From NCBI GenBank assembly GCA_039819785.1, contig JBCBRH010000018.1, positions 1 to 64,000 on the forward strand: DNA of 64,000 nt, written 5' to 3'. This stretch comes from JBCBRD01 sp039819785 (GTDB lineage: Bacteria > Pseudomonadota > Alphaproteobacteria > Rhizobiales > Hyphomicrobiaceae). Positions within the stretch are counted from its first letter, which is position 1. The number at the start of each line of letters is the position of its first letter. A program made the translations under genes and the position numbers. Below are positions 18,090 through 27,152 of the stretch, in pieces. The notes beneath the pieces were generated by a model. That model ran no database searches, had not been told where the DNA came from, and saw only the letters and a list, made by a program, of their open reading frames with translations.

Positions 18090-19166
18090 CCGAAGAAGCT
18101 CAAGCGACATTCTCCAGCGTGCGTGTTTTTCTTTCTCGGCAACCCAGAATTCGCGCAGATCATTGCCCGTGATGAAGTCACCTTGCAGGCTGTTCTTCTT
18201 GCGATAGCCCTGCCACTCTGGCCCTTTGAAAATATCCTCGAACAATTCAACGTAATAGACGCGGGCCTGTTCAGGCATCGCCTCCGGGGCAACGACTGAG
18301 CGTTGCATGAAATAATGGAAACTCATGCCGGTTTCCTTGAGGGTGGGTGTGCGCAGGTACTGCTGCAGCCGTTTCGGTGTGATGGCGACAATGGGTTTCG
18401 TGGTGCCGGCGCTGTGGAACGCTGATTGCTCGGCCGGGTTATTCACGGTTGAGTCTGCCCGCTTCTCGGCGAGATCCTTGGCAACGGCGCCACCGCCTTT
18501 GCGTGCCACGTAAGTCATGTTCAAGGCGTACTGCGTGTTCAGGAAATCAGTCAGCAGGTTGTCTTCGCCGCCGGTACCGGTGCCGGACATTGTCCAGTCT
18601 TTGCCCTTGGCCCTGGCGGCCTTGAGAAAGTCTTCGAACGTCTTGATGTCGGCACGGTCGGAGTGGACCCACAACACGAATGTATCGTTTGCCAGGCGAC
18701 CGATTGGGGTGAGCTTTGAGATATCGACACCGATATCGGGGTAATTGAGTGGCGCGGTATAAAAGCTGTTCAAGGTGAACATCAGTGTGTGCGCGTCGCC
18801 CTTCAAGCCGTCGATGGATTTCAGGGCATCTGCGCCTGAGCGGCCCGAAACATTCACCACTTTGATGTCCGGCAGATCTGGCCTGTAGGTCTTCATCAGT
18901 TTCGATAAGAACCGAACCGCTTTGTCCGCACCGCCACCTTTTCCGGCCATGACAATGAATTGGATCGGCTTTGTTGGTTTCCAGGCTGCTTGAACTGGTG
19001 GCGCAGCGGCTATGATCGCGACGCCGGCTGCGAGCGCGATCGCGGCGAATGTGGTCCAAGCGGCCCATGTTGTTTGGAGGCCGGACTGTGGTGTCTTCCC
19101 GTGAGATCGAAAGGGTGAATTCTGGTGTGATCTGTCGCCTGTCAGGTGGTGTGTGCGCGCTTCCAT
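18084..19166 (-). CDS. Tripartite tricarboxylate transporter substrate-binding protein (TctC/Bug family)
   Basis: 360 residues. The long N-terminal region ends in a signal-peptide core (TFAAIALAAGVAIIAAAPP). The mature part is a Bug/TctC fold: FIVMAGKGGGADKAVRFLS near the start, the PDLPDIKVVNVSGRSGADAL loop, and the SGTGTGGEDNLLTDFL carboxylate-binding region. These periplasmic proteins bind organic acids for TctAB carriers. No tctA or tctB is adjacent, so it is an orphan binder, either serving a remote carrier or acting as a sensor. The upstream leftward gene starts with its own binding-protein domain 192 bp away. Confidence 0.9.
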   Translation of the reverse strand: MEARTHHLTGDRSHQNSPFRSHGKTPQSGLQTTWAAWTTFAAIALAAGVAIIAAAPPVQAAWKPTKPIQFIVMAGKGGGADKAVRFLSKLMKTYRPDLPDIKVVNVSGRSGADALKSIDGLKGDAHTLMFTLNSFYTAPLNYPDIGVDISKLTPIGRLANDTFVLWVHSDRADIKTFEDFLKAARAKGKDWTMSGTGTGGEDNLLTDFLNTQYALNMTYVARKGGGAVAKDLAEKRADSTVNNPAEQSAFHSAGTTKPIVAITPKRLQQYLRTPTLKETGMSFHYFMQRSVVAPEAMPEQARVYYVELFEDIFKGPEWQGYRKKNSLQGDFITGNDLREFWVAEKEKHARWRMSLELLRP

Positions 19167-19358
19167 CGGTGTTTCGTCCCTTTGCCGTTGGTCTGACCGG
19201 GCTTCAAGTTTTTGTTTTTATCGATGAGCGAGAAAAAAATGGCGGCACCGTGTTTTCCACGACGCCGCTGCTGTCGACTTGCCTGATCCGCATTCAGTCC
19301 GGACATCCGTCTTTTCGGCTTTCCAAATTGTCAGGCCCATGGGTGCCACTCCAGTGGC

Positions 19359-20978
19359 TTATTCTGAAATCCAGACCTCAACGCGGCGGTTAAAGCGGCG
19401 GCCGTCTTCGACGTCGTTGCAGGCGACCGGCGCAAGTTCAGAGAATGCGTGTGTTTGCAGTTTCAGTCCCGCCAGCTGTTCGTTGTTTTCTGATAGCAGC
19501 GCGGTTTGAACAGCCTGGGCGCGTTGGCGCGAGAGGTTCAAATTCAGCGGGAAGGCGCCGATGGAGTCTGCATACCCGACTAGGTGGACCGTCTTGCCCT
19601 TGTAGCTTCGCTGGTTGAGCAACTCACGCAGGCGCTTCACGTCGGCCAGGGCTTTGTTGTCGAGTTGGGATACGCCGGTTTGAAAACGTAGTGTCACGGA
19701 CAAGCGTTCTGCGGTTCTCAGGGTGGAAATCATGTTGCGCATCAGCGGCATGTCGAAGTCTTCCTGCGACGCGGTCAATGCAAATGCGATGCGGGCGGAC
19801 TGGTCAATAAACGGCAGCGCATAAGGTGCCTGGTCGATAAAGTTGGAAGCCGTCACGATTGGCTGAGCTTCTTTCGAAAGCGCGAAATTCAGCAGCCCGC
19901 TGGCCAAGGTGTCGTCCGGCTGGCCCACTGTATAAAGGTAAAGGCGGCGGGTCAGAGGATACTCCTCCGTTTTCATCGCAAAGCGGCTGGGTTTTGAAAT
20001 CATTCCGCATGAGGTTTCGATGTTTACCGCCTTGGCATTGCGCTGGTAGGCGATCCCGACGACGCCGATGCCGAAAGGATCGCGGGCAACTCTGTCAGCT
20101 TGTTCCGAGTGGTTTGCCGTGCGTGTCGCGTTATCCAACATTTCGACTTGATTGGGCTGGAGGACCAAGGATTTGAAGGTGTCGAATGTTTCGGAATCAG
20201 AGGTCGGCGCGTAGACGTTGATTTTGCCAGGGGGAAGGCCAAGTTGGCCCCAGTCGGTGATCTGTCCGGAAAAGATCTGTGCGATTTGACCCAGTGGTAA
20301 CGCGACGGCTGGGTTGTCTTCGGAGACAATCACCAAAAGCCCGTCGATACCGATGATGTGTTCATGGCTTGGCGCACGCATATTGCCGAGGCCCGCCCTG
20401 GACAGGTTTACGACTTCGGCATTGCCAATGGGTCGAGAGGACATGCCGATTTGGGCTGCCCCAGTTCGAAGCGATTCGAATGACGTCGAAGACCCGTAAC
20501 GCGCAAGTGAGATTTCGGCGACCTCCCGGTCGGTGGCGTCGGCCAGCTTGAATGTCACGTCGAGCGGGTTTTCACCCACCACCTGCGTGGTCGTCAGATT
20601 GTTGCGCGCTGCATACGACTGGATCAGAGATGGCATCAGCTGGTTGCCGATGGTGTTTGAACCGGCGATTTTTATCGTGCCGGATGAGCCGGAGAAAAGT
20701 GCAGCGACTGAGACGGGGGCTGACAGTGGACCCGTCGGACAGTTTGCTCCGATACAATCAAACCGCGACGCATCCAGAGACATGGTGCCGAGGGTGTCTG
20801 AGAAGATTGTATATTTTACCATGTCGTAGGCTTTTAGCTCGCCTTGGACCTGGAACCCGCCACCCTTCATGCGCAGTGTGATCTCGTCGGCGACGGATGC
20901 CGTCGAAGCAAGGGTTATCATCAAGGCTGTCGCAGCAATTCGTCGTAACGCCCTTTTTGATCTTGATGGCGCAGTCAT
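19359..20978 (-). CDS. Phosphate-binding-protein-like (PstS-type) domain fused to OmpA C-terminal domain
   Basis: 539 residues. A signal peptide (RRIAATALMITLASTASVAD) is followed by a short N-terminal module with a Cys pair (FDCIGANCPTG), then a PBP_like_2/PstS domain (IKIAGSNTIGNQLMPSLIQS; AQIGMSSRPI; GQIAQIFSGQITDWGQLG, about 100-395). An OmpA peptidoglycan-binding domain follows (VHLVGYADSIG, LNLSRQRAQAVQTAL, about 425-539). The fusion suggests a solute binder tethered to the cell wall. AAGGA lies 11 bases before ATG 20978; an in-frame ATG at 21002 lacks a ribosome site. No pstCAB genes are near. Confidence 0.87.
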   Translation of the reverse strand: MTAPSRSKRALRRIAATALMITLASTASVADEITLRMKGGGFQVQGELKAYDMVKYTIFSDTLGTMSLDASRFDCIGANCPTGPLSAPVSVAALFSGSSGTIKIAGSNTIGNQLMPSLIQSYAARNNLTTTQVVGENPLDVTFKLADATDREVAEISLARYGSSTSFESLRTGAAQIGMSSRPIGNAEVVNLSRAGLGNMRAPSHEHIIGIDGLLVIVSEDNPAVALPLGQIAQIFSGQITDWGQLGLPPGKINVYAPTSDSETFDTFKSLVLQPNQVEMLDNATRTANHSEQADRVARDPFGIGVVGIAYQRNAKAVNIETSCGMISKPSRFAMKTEEYPLTRRLYLYTVGQPDDTLASGLLNFALSKEAQPIVTASNFIDQAPYALPFIDQSARIAFALTASQEDFDMPLMRNMISTLRTAERLSVTLRFQTGVSQLDNKALADVKRLRELLNQRSYKGKTVHLVGYADSIGAFPLNLNLSRQRAQAVQTALLSENNEQLAGLKLQTHAFSELAPVACNDVEDGRRFNRRVEVWISE

Positions 20979-21417
20979 TGGTCTGGCGGTCCTTGTCAAC
21001 ATCACGGTCGCTTACTCGTTTCAAGGTTGCTTTGATCGGATGGGTTGGCTTGGTCGTTGGGTTGGTTCGATGGTGAGCGGTCTGATGGTGGGCTTGTTCT
21101 CGAGTGACGCTTGTTGGTTCAAGGCTCAACGTCTGAACCGTAACTCAGGGATCGTGTAAGGTCTGGTGGCGGTTTTGGTCTGAGAGTGGCTTGCCGTACG
21201 CATGGGACGGGATGAGGGCGCCTTGTCGGCTTGTGGAATCCACCGGCCGTGAGCTGGCGGCCCCCAACCGGACCGAAGCGTCGTCGGCTGCGCCACAACA
21301 TGCTGGACGGGTGCCGGACTGGCGGCCTTTGGAATGGACGAATGTGCAGATTTCAGCGCTGGCCGAAGTCGAGTCTGGCAATCCATCCAAGTCGATGTCA
21401 TTTGTATGATCCCCCGA
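20979..21417. other. Intergenic region
   Basis: 439 bp between two leftward genes. Several short frames exist on the reverse strand (for example 21145-21390) but their composition is Ser/Arg/Pro-rich noise and none has a convincing start. It presumably holds the promoter of the PstS/OmpA gene. Confidence 0.35.
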
Positions 21418-23121
21418 TCATTTATTCAGTCTGGTCAGCGCCTGTTCGAGCCCTTTGCAGCCCGGTTTGCCTTCACCGCCCAGGGCTTTGGCTCGTTCAT
21501 AGTGTGCAACAGCTTTTTGGCGGTTCGGTGTGACGCCGAGACCAAATTCGAAAAGCTGGCCCAAAAAGCAATTAGCGACCGAACTGCGTTGCGCAGATGC
21601 AATCTCCCACAACAATCGGGCTTTTTGATAATCTGGCTGAGCGTGGGCACCTGCGTTTGCATAGAGCGTGCCCAGTTGCGTGAGCGCCCATGTCACGCCG
21701 GGGCCGTCCAACGACTTTGACAATGCCGCGCGCAACCAGAATTCGGCCTCTGTTGGGTTCTTCGGATAACCGTCCGTGCCATAGAGATTGCGATTGGCGG
21801 CTCTCAGTGCGTCGGCCCGGTTTAAGCCAGATGCATCAATTCCAAGTGGTGAAACAGACGTTGCCGTGAAAGGGCTCGCCAACGCGCTGATATCTGGTCC
21901 TACGCGAAGGAGGGCTGGTTGTGTCTCCGGTACAGGCGATGTCGCGTTGTCTTGTGCCGGCGACATGAGCAAGAACAGAGCTGTAAAGAAGGCCATGAGG
22001 ACAGTGAAGATGGTCACGCCCCAGTAGGAGCGGATATCGACCATTCTGGCTTCGATCATCTGGTGGCCTGCTCGCGTTTGGGTTGATGCATCTGCGTGCG
22101 TGACGGTTGGGTTGTGCAGATGCAAGTGGGCGGCGTGATGTTCGCTGGCTGTCACGGCAGGCGCTGGTGCGTTTTTGGCAGTGACGTCATGTGCTGGCGA
22201 AATCTGGTCGGTGGGTCCAGGCAATGCCGGTGGACGGTACTCAAACGGCGTGGTCTCACCGCCTGGGCCGCCTGGGCCGCGCATGTCCGAGGATAACTCG
22301 TCGGTCAGATTGTCTGGTCTGCGGTCGACGGCGGGGCTGAGAGACGACAGCACCGGGGGCAGGCCTAGCGGGTAGATCGGTCCGGCGTCTCGTTCGTCGG
22401 GGCTGACATTTTCGGCCTTCGCTCCGAGGTTTGGTTCCGCTGTCCCGTCCGCCGCTTTAATCTTTTGTACCTCGGCTCTGTTCACCGGCTGAAGGCTAGG
22501 TGTAGGGGGGGAAACAGCAGCTGGAATGACATTGGGGGCAGGTTGATCTGAGGGCGTCGACTTCGTGATGGACGTGCTGGGAGAGGCTATCGTTTCGGCT
22601 TGAGGCTGCCCTCGCTGCGGCTGTTTCTGCGTCCCTGCTATGATCCTCTTGCGGGCATTGGTTGCGGCTGTCCGGGTTGCCGCCCGGGCAGGGGCCGGGC
22701 GTGAAAAGGATTTGCGTGTTGTCGGCTTTGCCGGCACAGCGTTCGCGCGGCGCGCCATGGGCACAAGCGGCCACTCGATCTGCTGGTCGTAGTTGACACT
22801 TGGAATGCGCAGGCGAACTGGTGTTCCAGGCAACAGTTCGGGCGCTTCGACGATGTCTGGACCCACCAGCAGATCCACGCCGTAACTTGTGACACGTGTT
22901 GCCCTGGGCCGTTGGTCTCCGCGGGGCCAACCTTTGAGATTGTTAAACGAAGTGTTCCCGTCGGTCGGCTCCACGCGGAACGTCGTGCCGTGCGGGAGGA
23001 GCCAGACCCCTTTCAGGCGAATGATCGCGTGTCCGCCTGCGGGACTGGCCGGGTCTGGAAGGACCTCGACACTCTCAACTTTCAACGACACACCCTCATC
23101 AAACTCAGAATTGCTTTCCAA
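21418..23121 (-). CDS. Membrane-spanning protein with C-terminal Sel1/TPR-like repeats
   Basis: 567 residues. The N-terminal 115 residues form a beta-rich globular part (VSLKVESVEVLPDP, PVRLRIPSVNYDQQ). Then comes about 240 residues of Pro/Thr/Ala-rich linker, one transmembrane helix (WGVTIFTVLMAFFTALFLL, about 365-385) and a C-terminal region of about 130 residues with Sel1-type helices (TQLGTLYANAGAHAQPDYQK, CFLGQLFEFGLG). No in-frame ATG exists before codon 122; TTG at 23121 or a TTG 11 codons further (with GAGGG 8 bases upstream) are the possible starts. It is probably an inner-membrane scaffold. I do not recognise the whole protein. Confidence 0.78.
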   Translation of the reverse strand: MESNSEFDEGVSLKVESVEVLPDPASPAGGHAIIRLKGVWLLPHGTTFRVEPTDGNTSFNNLKGWPRGDQRPRATRVTSYGVDLLVGPDIVEAPELLPGTPVRLRIPSVNYDQQIEWPLVPMARRANAVPAKPTTRKSFSRPAPARAATRTAATNARKRIIAGTQKQPQRGQPQAETIASPSTSITKSTPSDQPAPNVIPAAVSPPTPSLQPVNRAEVQKIKAADGTAEPNLGAKAENVSPDERDAGPIYPLGLPPVLSSLSPAVDRRPDNLTDELSSDMRGPGGPGGETTPFEYRPPALPGPTDQISPAHDVTAKNAPAPAVTASEHHAAHLHLHNPTVTHADASTQTRAGHQMIEARMVDIRSYWGVTIFTVLMAFFTALFLLMSPAQDNATSPVPETQPALLRVGPDISALASPFTATSVSPLGIDASGLNRADALRAANRNLYGTDGYPKNPTEAEFWLRAALSKSLDGPGVTWALTQLGTLYANAGAHAQPDYQKARLLWEIASAQRSSVANCFLGQLFEFGLGVTPNRQKAVAHYERAKALGGEGKPGCKGLEQALTRLNK

Positions 23122-23654
23122 CTCGTCATCAAAACATGGTCTTTTTTGAGCGGACCGGTCGCTCCGATGGGCAGTTGTGGGATCCGAAGATGCCTATGCT
23201 GCCAAGACGACCTCAATCAGATGTGGCCAACCTGTCACGCCATCCTCCATCTGGTGGCGAAAGAGTTGGCTGAGTGCCACTTAGTGTCAGCCTAGAGCCG
23301 GCGACAGGCGAATTGATCGACGTCATGTCTTGACCGGAGTAACTCCTTGATACTGAGCGGGAACGCTACGTGCAACCTGCCTCAACAGTCATTGTGTCCA
23401 CAGGCTTTCCACGCCGCCGTAATTTGTTATCGTTATGACACAGATGTGACATTTCCGAGCATTCGTGGTGGGTTTTTGGGGTGCCTCCAGCCTGCGGCAG
23501 CTTGGCGCTGCCATGGTCGGTCTGATAGGTTTGTGGAGCAACTGCGGTAAGCGATTCGTTGATGGACGAGGTCAGAAGTGAGCTGCAGAACGCGTTGTGA
23601 TCGCTTTCGAAACGTCCATCCCACTTGCGCAATCCGACAAGGCCAAAGTCGTTC
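23122..23654. other. Long divergent intergenic region
   Basis: 533 bp between the Sel1-type protein (-) and the ATP-grasp protein (+). I see no tRNA, no riboswitch I can name and no ORF above about 30 codons with a ribosome site. It should contain two promoters. Confidence 0.35.
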
Positions 23655-26252
23655 ATGACCACAGACATCTCCGAGCTGACATCGCCGCAGGTCTCACTTG
23701 TCGCCTCATACCGGGCACTTGGAGGTGTTTCCGGGTGGGATGAATGTCTGGCCCCGGATGGAAACCTTAGGGCGCCGTGGCGCTCGTTTTTTGATCATGT
23801 CGGCCAACTTAGCGTGCCTGACTTGATTGCTCGCGATACGAAACTCGATGCTCGCGTGGTCGAGCTTGGGCTGGCGCACGATATATTCTCTGATCCAAAC
23901 GATGATGAGCCGGGATGGGACGTTAATCTTATTCCGCTTATTTTCGGAGCAGATGAATGGGTGGGGCTGAGTGCCGCCATTGAACAACGGTTGCGACTAG
24001 CGGATGCGTTGGTGGCAGACCTCTACGGTCCGAAGGTGTCGCTGCGGCAGCGTCATTTGCCGGCCGACATTGTTCTGTCGGACCCGAACTTCCTGCGTGC
24101 CTGCGAGGGCATCCAGCCACCGTCGGGTCATGTTCATTTTCTCGCAGCCGATATCGCGCGTCGGGCCGATGGGTCGTGGGCCCTGATTGACACGCACACT
24201 GAAACACTGGCCGGGCTTGGTTATGCGCTGGCCAACCGTCTGGTTTACACCCATGCGGCCGAGGATGCGTTTTCGGCGACGCCTGCGGTTCGGCTTGCGC
24301 CCTTCTTTCGCGATATGGCCGCCAGCTTCGCGGTTGCCGGTGAGCAAGGTGATACGCCACGGGTTGCACTGCTTACACCAGGGCCCACCCATGCGGACTA
24401 TTTCTCGCATGCCTACATTGCGCGGTATCTCAATGTCCTGCTTGTTGAGGGCGGTGACATGCGCACGGTCAGTGACCGGCTTTATCTGAAGACACTTGAG
24501 GGTCTGAAGCCCATCGATCTGTTGATCCGGTGTGTCGAAGGCCTGAAGTCTGACGCGATGGAGCTTGATCCTGGCGGGTTTGATGGACCTGTCGGACTTG
24601 TGCAGGCGTGCCGCAAGCAACCAGATCTTGTGCGCAATTCACTTGGCTCGGCTGTCGTTCAGAACAGGGCGATCGGGGCCTATCTGCCGGAAGTCTGCCG
24701 GACTTTACTCGGCGAAGAGCTTTTGATGTCGGATACGCCGCGGCGATGGCTGGGCGGGACTGACCCGGTTGCAGCACTTCAAGGCGTTGGGCCTGGTGCC
24801 GTCATTCGCCGTGTTCAGGATGGCACGGGGCGTCCTGGTGAGAATGAGCCGGGCGTGCATTTCGATGAGCTGGACGCAGCTCAGCAGCAGGACTTGATTG
24901 CTCAATGGCGCTTCAATGGAGCGTCCTACGTGGCCGAAGCTCCGATCCAGCTGAGCCATGCGCCAACATTCGTGGCCGGGCATATGACATCTGAACCGAT
25001 TGTGGTTCGTCTGTTTGCGGCGATGACTGAAACCGGGCCCAAAGTGATGCCGGGGGGACTTGCCATTACGGTCGGCAAGGAAAATCAGGTGGGTCAGGAT
25101 GCTGTGCGTGGACGGACACGCGATGTGTGGGTGCTGGGTGACAACCAAAACCCATTGGCTCATCAGAGTCTGTGGCGGACGACGACGGAGAAAGCGCGGG
25201 TTCAGCGTTCGCAGCGATCGCTGCAAAGCCGTGTGGCTGATGACCTGTTCTGGCTGGGGCGTTATGCCGAGCGGGCTGATTGGACCATGCGGGTTTTGCG
25301 CAGTTCACTGTCGCGCGAGTTGGGCGATGACGGGCAATTGCGGACCGATGGTGAAGCTCAGGCAACGCTTGAGCCAGCACGCCGTGCCATGACGCTGTTG
25401 CTGTCGAAGCCGGTCGCACCGTCCCAACCGGTTGTGTTTGACGCGGACCGGGACTCACTGCGGCGCCTTGCCGATATTCTGATTCATGACCGGCGCGGGC
25501 TGCATGCTCTCGCGTCAACGCTTGATCTCGTCGTCAGGTCGTCCGAGCTGACGCGTGACCGATTGTCGTTGGAAGCCTGGCATGTCCTGGCATCGCTTCG
25601 TGCCAATAAGCCGTGGCGGCGGATGCTGGATACAGCCAGCCCGGCAGTGCTTGTCGACCTTCTCGAGGATGGACTTGCCATCATTGGATCGTTCAACGGG
25701 CTGATGCACGAGAACATGACCCGGAACCATGGCTGGACGTTCCTTGCGATGGGGCGGAGGCTTGAGCGGGCCTATAACCTGAGCGACATCATGCTGGCGC
25801 TTTTCAAGGAGCCCGAGAGTATCGAACTGGACCGCAGCTCGATGGTCTTCTTGTTGGAGGTCGCCGATAGCTACATCACCTACCGTTCACGGTACCGGCT
25901 TGATCCGCTGTTTCCGTTTGTGCTCGACTTATTGCTGCTTGATGAGTCCAACCCTCGAAGTCTGGTGTTTCAGCTCGATCGGATTGGGAGCCACCTTGAA
26001 ACATTGCCGTTGGCGCAGATGGCGACCGGGCGGACCGAGGAGCAGCGCCTCGTCCTTGATGCGACGACGCGATTGCAGTTGGTGGATGCGGTTGACATTG
26101 CCAGTGGCGGGACACGCGATGCGTTCCGAGCTTTGTTGGAAGCGCAGCTGGAGTTCATCCCCGAGGTTTCAAGCGGGATCGCACGGCGGTATTTCTCGCT
26201 TCTGGAAGAAAAGCCTCACAGGGTGTTTACCCGGAGGTTTGCCGGGCTATGA
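23655..26252 (+). CDS. Circularly permuted type 2 ATP-grasp protein fused to an alpha-E domain
   Basis: 865 residues. The N-terminal 490 residues are a circularly permuted ATP-grasp (LTPGPTHADYFSHAYIARYL, VEGLKSDAMELDPGGFDG, GSAVVQNRAIGAYLPEVCR). Residues from about 530 form the helical alpha-E (DUF403) domain (DDLFWLGRYAERADWTMRV, NHGWTFLAMGRRLERAYN, FVLDLLLLDESNPRSLVFQL). In many genomes these are two genes; here they are one chain. The neighbour downstream is a transglutaminase overlapping by 4 bp (ATGA), the standard context for this peptide-ligation-like system. The ATG at 23655 is preferred; a TTG at 23625 adds 10 residues. Confidence 0.9.
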   Translation: MTTDISELTSPQVSLVASYRALGGVSGWDECLAPDGNLRAPWRSFFDHVGQLSVPDLIARDTKLDARVVELGLAHDIFSDPNDDEPGWDVNLIPLIFGADEWVGLSAAIEQRLRLADALVADLYGPKVSLRQRHLPADIVLSDPNFLRACEGIQPPSGHVHFLAADIARRADGSWALIDTHTETLAGLGYALANRLVYTHAAEDAFSATPAVRLAPFFRDMAASFAVAGEQGDTPRVALLTPGPTHADYFSHAYIARYLNVLLVEGGDMRTVSDRLYLKTLEGLKPIDLLIRCVEGLKSDAMELDPGGFDGPVGLVQACRKQPDLVRNSLGSAVVQNRAIGAYLPEVCRTLLGEELLMSDTPRRWLGGTDPVAALQGVGPGAVIRRVQDGTGRPGENEPGVHFDELDAAQQQDLIAQWRFNGASYVAEAPIQLSHAPTFVAGHMTSEPIVVRLFAAMTETGPKVMPGGLAITVGKENQVGQDAVRGRTRDVWVLGDNQNPLAHQSLWRTTTEKARVQRSQRSLQSRVADDLFWLGRYAERADWTMRVLRSSLSRELGDDGQLRTDGEAQATLEPARRAMTLLLSKPVAPSQPVVFDADRDSLRRLADILIHDRRGLHALASTLDLVVRSSELTRDRLSLEAWHVLASLRANKPWRRMLDTASPAVLVDLLEDGLAIIGSFNGLMHENMTRNHGWTFLAMGRRLERAYNLSDIMLALFKEPESIELDRSSMVFLLEVADSYITYRSRYRLDPLFPFVLDLLLLDESNPRSLVFQLDRIGSHLETLPLAQMATGRTEEQRLVLDATTRLQLVDAVDIASGGTRDAFRALLEAQLEFIPEVSSGIARRYFSLLEEKPHRVFTRRFAGL

Positions 26253-27121
26253 GATACCAAGTCGTCCACGACACAATTTATGATTACTCGACGCCGGTCG
26301 TGCAGTCGCGTCACGTCATCCGGAAGTCACCGCGGGACCTGCCGCATCAAGCGATCGAAACCCACTCGCTCACAATTACACCGCGGCCGACGATTATTGA
26401 CCGGCACACGGACCCCTTTGGAAACGCAATCGCTTTTGCCGAAATCGATACCGAGCACCGCAAACTGGTGGTCTCTGCCAAGAGCCGGATTGAGACGCGT
26501 CCCAGCTTGAATATCGATCTAGATAAAAGCTACGCGTGGGACGGGTTGCGCAAAGCCATGGGTACGGCCAAAACCTGCGAGATTGATGTGGTGCAATATG
26601 CCGTTGCCTCGCGGCATACGCCGTTGACCAACGATGTGATGGCCTATGCGGCGCCGTCGTTTCCTGTCGGGCGGCCGGTTCTCCAGGCTGCCTGGGACCT
26701 GACCAGCCGCATCTATCATGACTTCAAATTTGATCCGACGGCAACGGACGTGTCGACGCCCGTTCACGATGTTCTGCAGCATCGGCGCGGCGTGTGTCAG
26801 GACTTCAGCCATGTGGCCTTGGCGTGCCTCCGGATGATGCGAGTTCCGGCACGCTATGTCAGTGGGTATCTGTTGACACATCCACCGCCTGGACAACCAC
26901 GGTTGCAGGGGGCTGATGCCTCCCATGCCTGGATTTCTGTCTGGGCGCCTGAAACCGGCTGGGTCGAGTTCGACCCGACGAACAATCAGATTCCCGGTGA
27001 AGAGCACATCGCGATTGCGTACGGCAGGGATTTCGACGACATCAACCCGATTTCAGGGATCTTGCTCGGGGGCAACGAGCACACGGTCAGTGTGGCCGTG
27101 GACGTCATGCCTCTGGTGTGA
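26249..27121 (+). CDS. Transglutaminase-like cysteine protease family protein
   Basis: 290 residues. The N-terminal bacterial transglutaminase-N domain (MRYQVVHDTIYDYSTPV, about 1-85) leads into a transglutaminase core with Cys183 in RRGVCQDFSHVALACLRMM, a His in GADASHAWISVW and an Asp in EFDPTNNQ, the complete catalytic triad. It overlaps the ATP-grasp/alpha-E gene by 4 bp, so the two are translationally coupled. The family's biochemical role is unproven; genomic pairing suggests peptide bond formation or hydrolysis of a small modified peptide. Confidence 0.92.
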   Translation: MRYQVVHDTIYDYSTPVVQSRHVIRKSPRDLPHQAIETHSLTITPRPTIIDRHTDPFGNAIAFAEIDTEHRKLVVSAKSRIETRPSLNIDLDKSYAWDGLRKAMGTAKTCEIDVVQYAVASRHTPLTNDVMAYAAPSFPVGRPVLQAAWDLTSRIYHDFKFDPTATDVSTPVHDVLQHRRGVCQDFSHVALACLRMMRVPARYVSGYLLTHPPPGQPRLQGADASHAWISVWAPETGWVEFDPTNNQIPGEEHIAIAYGRDFDDINPISGILLGGNEHTVSVAVDVMPLV

Positions 27122-27152
27122 GCGGCTAGCGTGCTGATCTGGGAAAAAAACT

